Below, piece by piece: positions 6,110 through 6,449 of a stretch of DNA of 6,449 nucleotides. Below the pieces are notes generated by a model. It made no database searches and had not been told where the DNA came from. It saw only the letters and a list, made by a program, of their open reading frames with translations. The stretch is from assembly GCA_030673735.1 (NCBI GenBank), contig DAOVIK010000096.1:1-6449 (forward strand), given 5' to 3'. A program made the translations under genes and the position numbers. The stretch's first letter is position 1. Every line of letters starts with the position of its first letter. This DNA comes from Anaerolineae bacterium. Its GTDB lineage: Bacteria > Chloroflexota > Anaerolineae > Anaerolineales > E44-bin32.

Positions 6110-6449
6110 CTATGGGGAGGAACCGGCGTTGGCGAGTTCGAGGATCGCATCGCCAAGAACGGCGGCCAGCTGCCCCGAGCCTACGGGCGTGTAGTGGAAT
6201 GCGGTGTTGGTGAACTCAGAGGGATTGATCAAATCCCACAAGTCCAGGCAGGACCAACCATTCTCCTGGCATTGCCGGCCGAACCAGACCTTGTAGTCAT
6301 CATAGGCCCAACGAGGATAGTTGAGGTTGTAGCGGATATCGCTGTTCTCGCCATCGCTCACAAACATCGGCTGGTTGACGATCAAAACCGGCACTTCCCC
6401 CGCCATGTCGACGGCAGCTTGCAGAACATCCGGCGCCAAAATATCCTCA
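6110..6449 (-). CDS. C-terminal part of an SGNH/DltD-like protein, cut by the window edge
   Basis: About 113 codons are visible. The reading frame continues off the right edge (EDI-LAPDVLQ from 6448), so no start is present; the TTG at 6439 is probably internal. The visible part has a strand PVLIVNQP (about residues 18-25 of the full-frame fragment) and a Trp/Tyr-rich segment (YPRWAYDDYKVW). Then follow a Cys pair in CQENGWSC, and LDLWDLINPSEF leading to FHYTPVGSGQLA. That last block is typical of the His-bearing C-terminal motif of SGNH hydrolases of the DltD/AlgX-like kind, where the pattern is usually Phe-Thr-Asp-x-x-x-His. Here the Asp position reads Asn (FTNTAFH). The Ser block lies outside the window, so activity cannot be judged. 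It is more distant from the other three SGNH-type proteins than they are from each other. It ends at TAG, 269 bases before the next gene on the same strand. Confidence 0.75.
   Translation of the reverse strand, partial: EDILAPDVLQAAVDMAGEVPVLIVNQPMFVSDGENSDIRYNLNYPRWAYDDYKVWFGRQCQENGWSCLDLWDLINPSEFTNTAFHYTPVGSGQLAAVLGDAILELANAGSSP

Overview
The window looks like chromosomal DNA from an environmental bacterium, most probably a Chloroflexota (Anaerolineae-like) lineage. That placement is inferred from style, not from a marker gene. The DNA is moderately GC-rich. The proteins are exported or lipid-anchored, and most carry long Thr/Pro-rich linkers straight after the signal sequence. One combines LysM, SH3 and SGNH modules. 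There is no rRNA, tRNA, mobile element or CRISPR array, and I recognise no housekeeping gene.

All supported genes lie on the minus strand, so transcription runs from right to left. In that order they are: (1) the C-terminal end of an SGNH/DltD-like protein cut by the right edge (6110-6449); (2) a 269-base gap; (3) a 325-residue membrane-anchored or secreted SGNH-like protein with Cys in place of the nucleophilic Ser (4863-5840); (4) a 501-residue anchored LysM-SH3-SGNH protein with an intact active site (3273-4778); (5) a 373-base gap holding two abutting perfect palindromes; (6) a 130-residue Cys-rich lipoprotein, possibly NTF2-like (2507-2899); (7) a 331-residue SGNH-like lipoprotein, paralogue of item 3 and also with Cys in place of Ser (1405-2400); (8) a 406-residue lipoprotein with a TolB/PD40-type beta-propeller (137-1357). 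A doubtful 39-codon frame overlaps the end of the last gene and runs to position 21.

Every intact product is predicted to act outside the cytoplasmic membrane. The simplest reading is a cell-surface module that modifies or binds an envelope polymer. The LysM-SH3 enzyme would bind peptidoglycan or a related glycan and carry the only complete Ser-Asn-Asp-His SGNH site. The two Cys-type paralogues, the small lipoprotein and the propeller would be accessory, binding or altered-chemistry partners. The substrate cannot be read from the sequence. The most notable point is that one locus holds one canonical SGNH enzyme and two paralogues sharing the same Ser-to-Cys replacement, the loss of the usual Asn and Asp motifs, and a new conserved TKADNxEGD motif.
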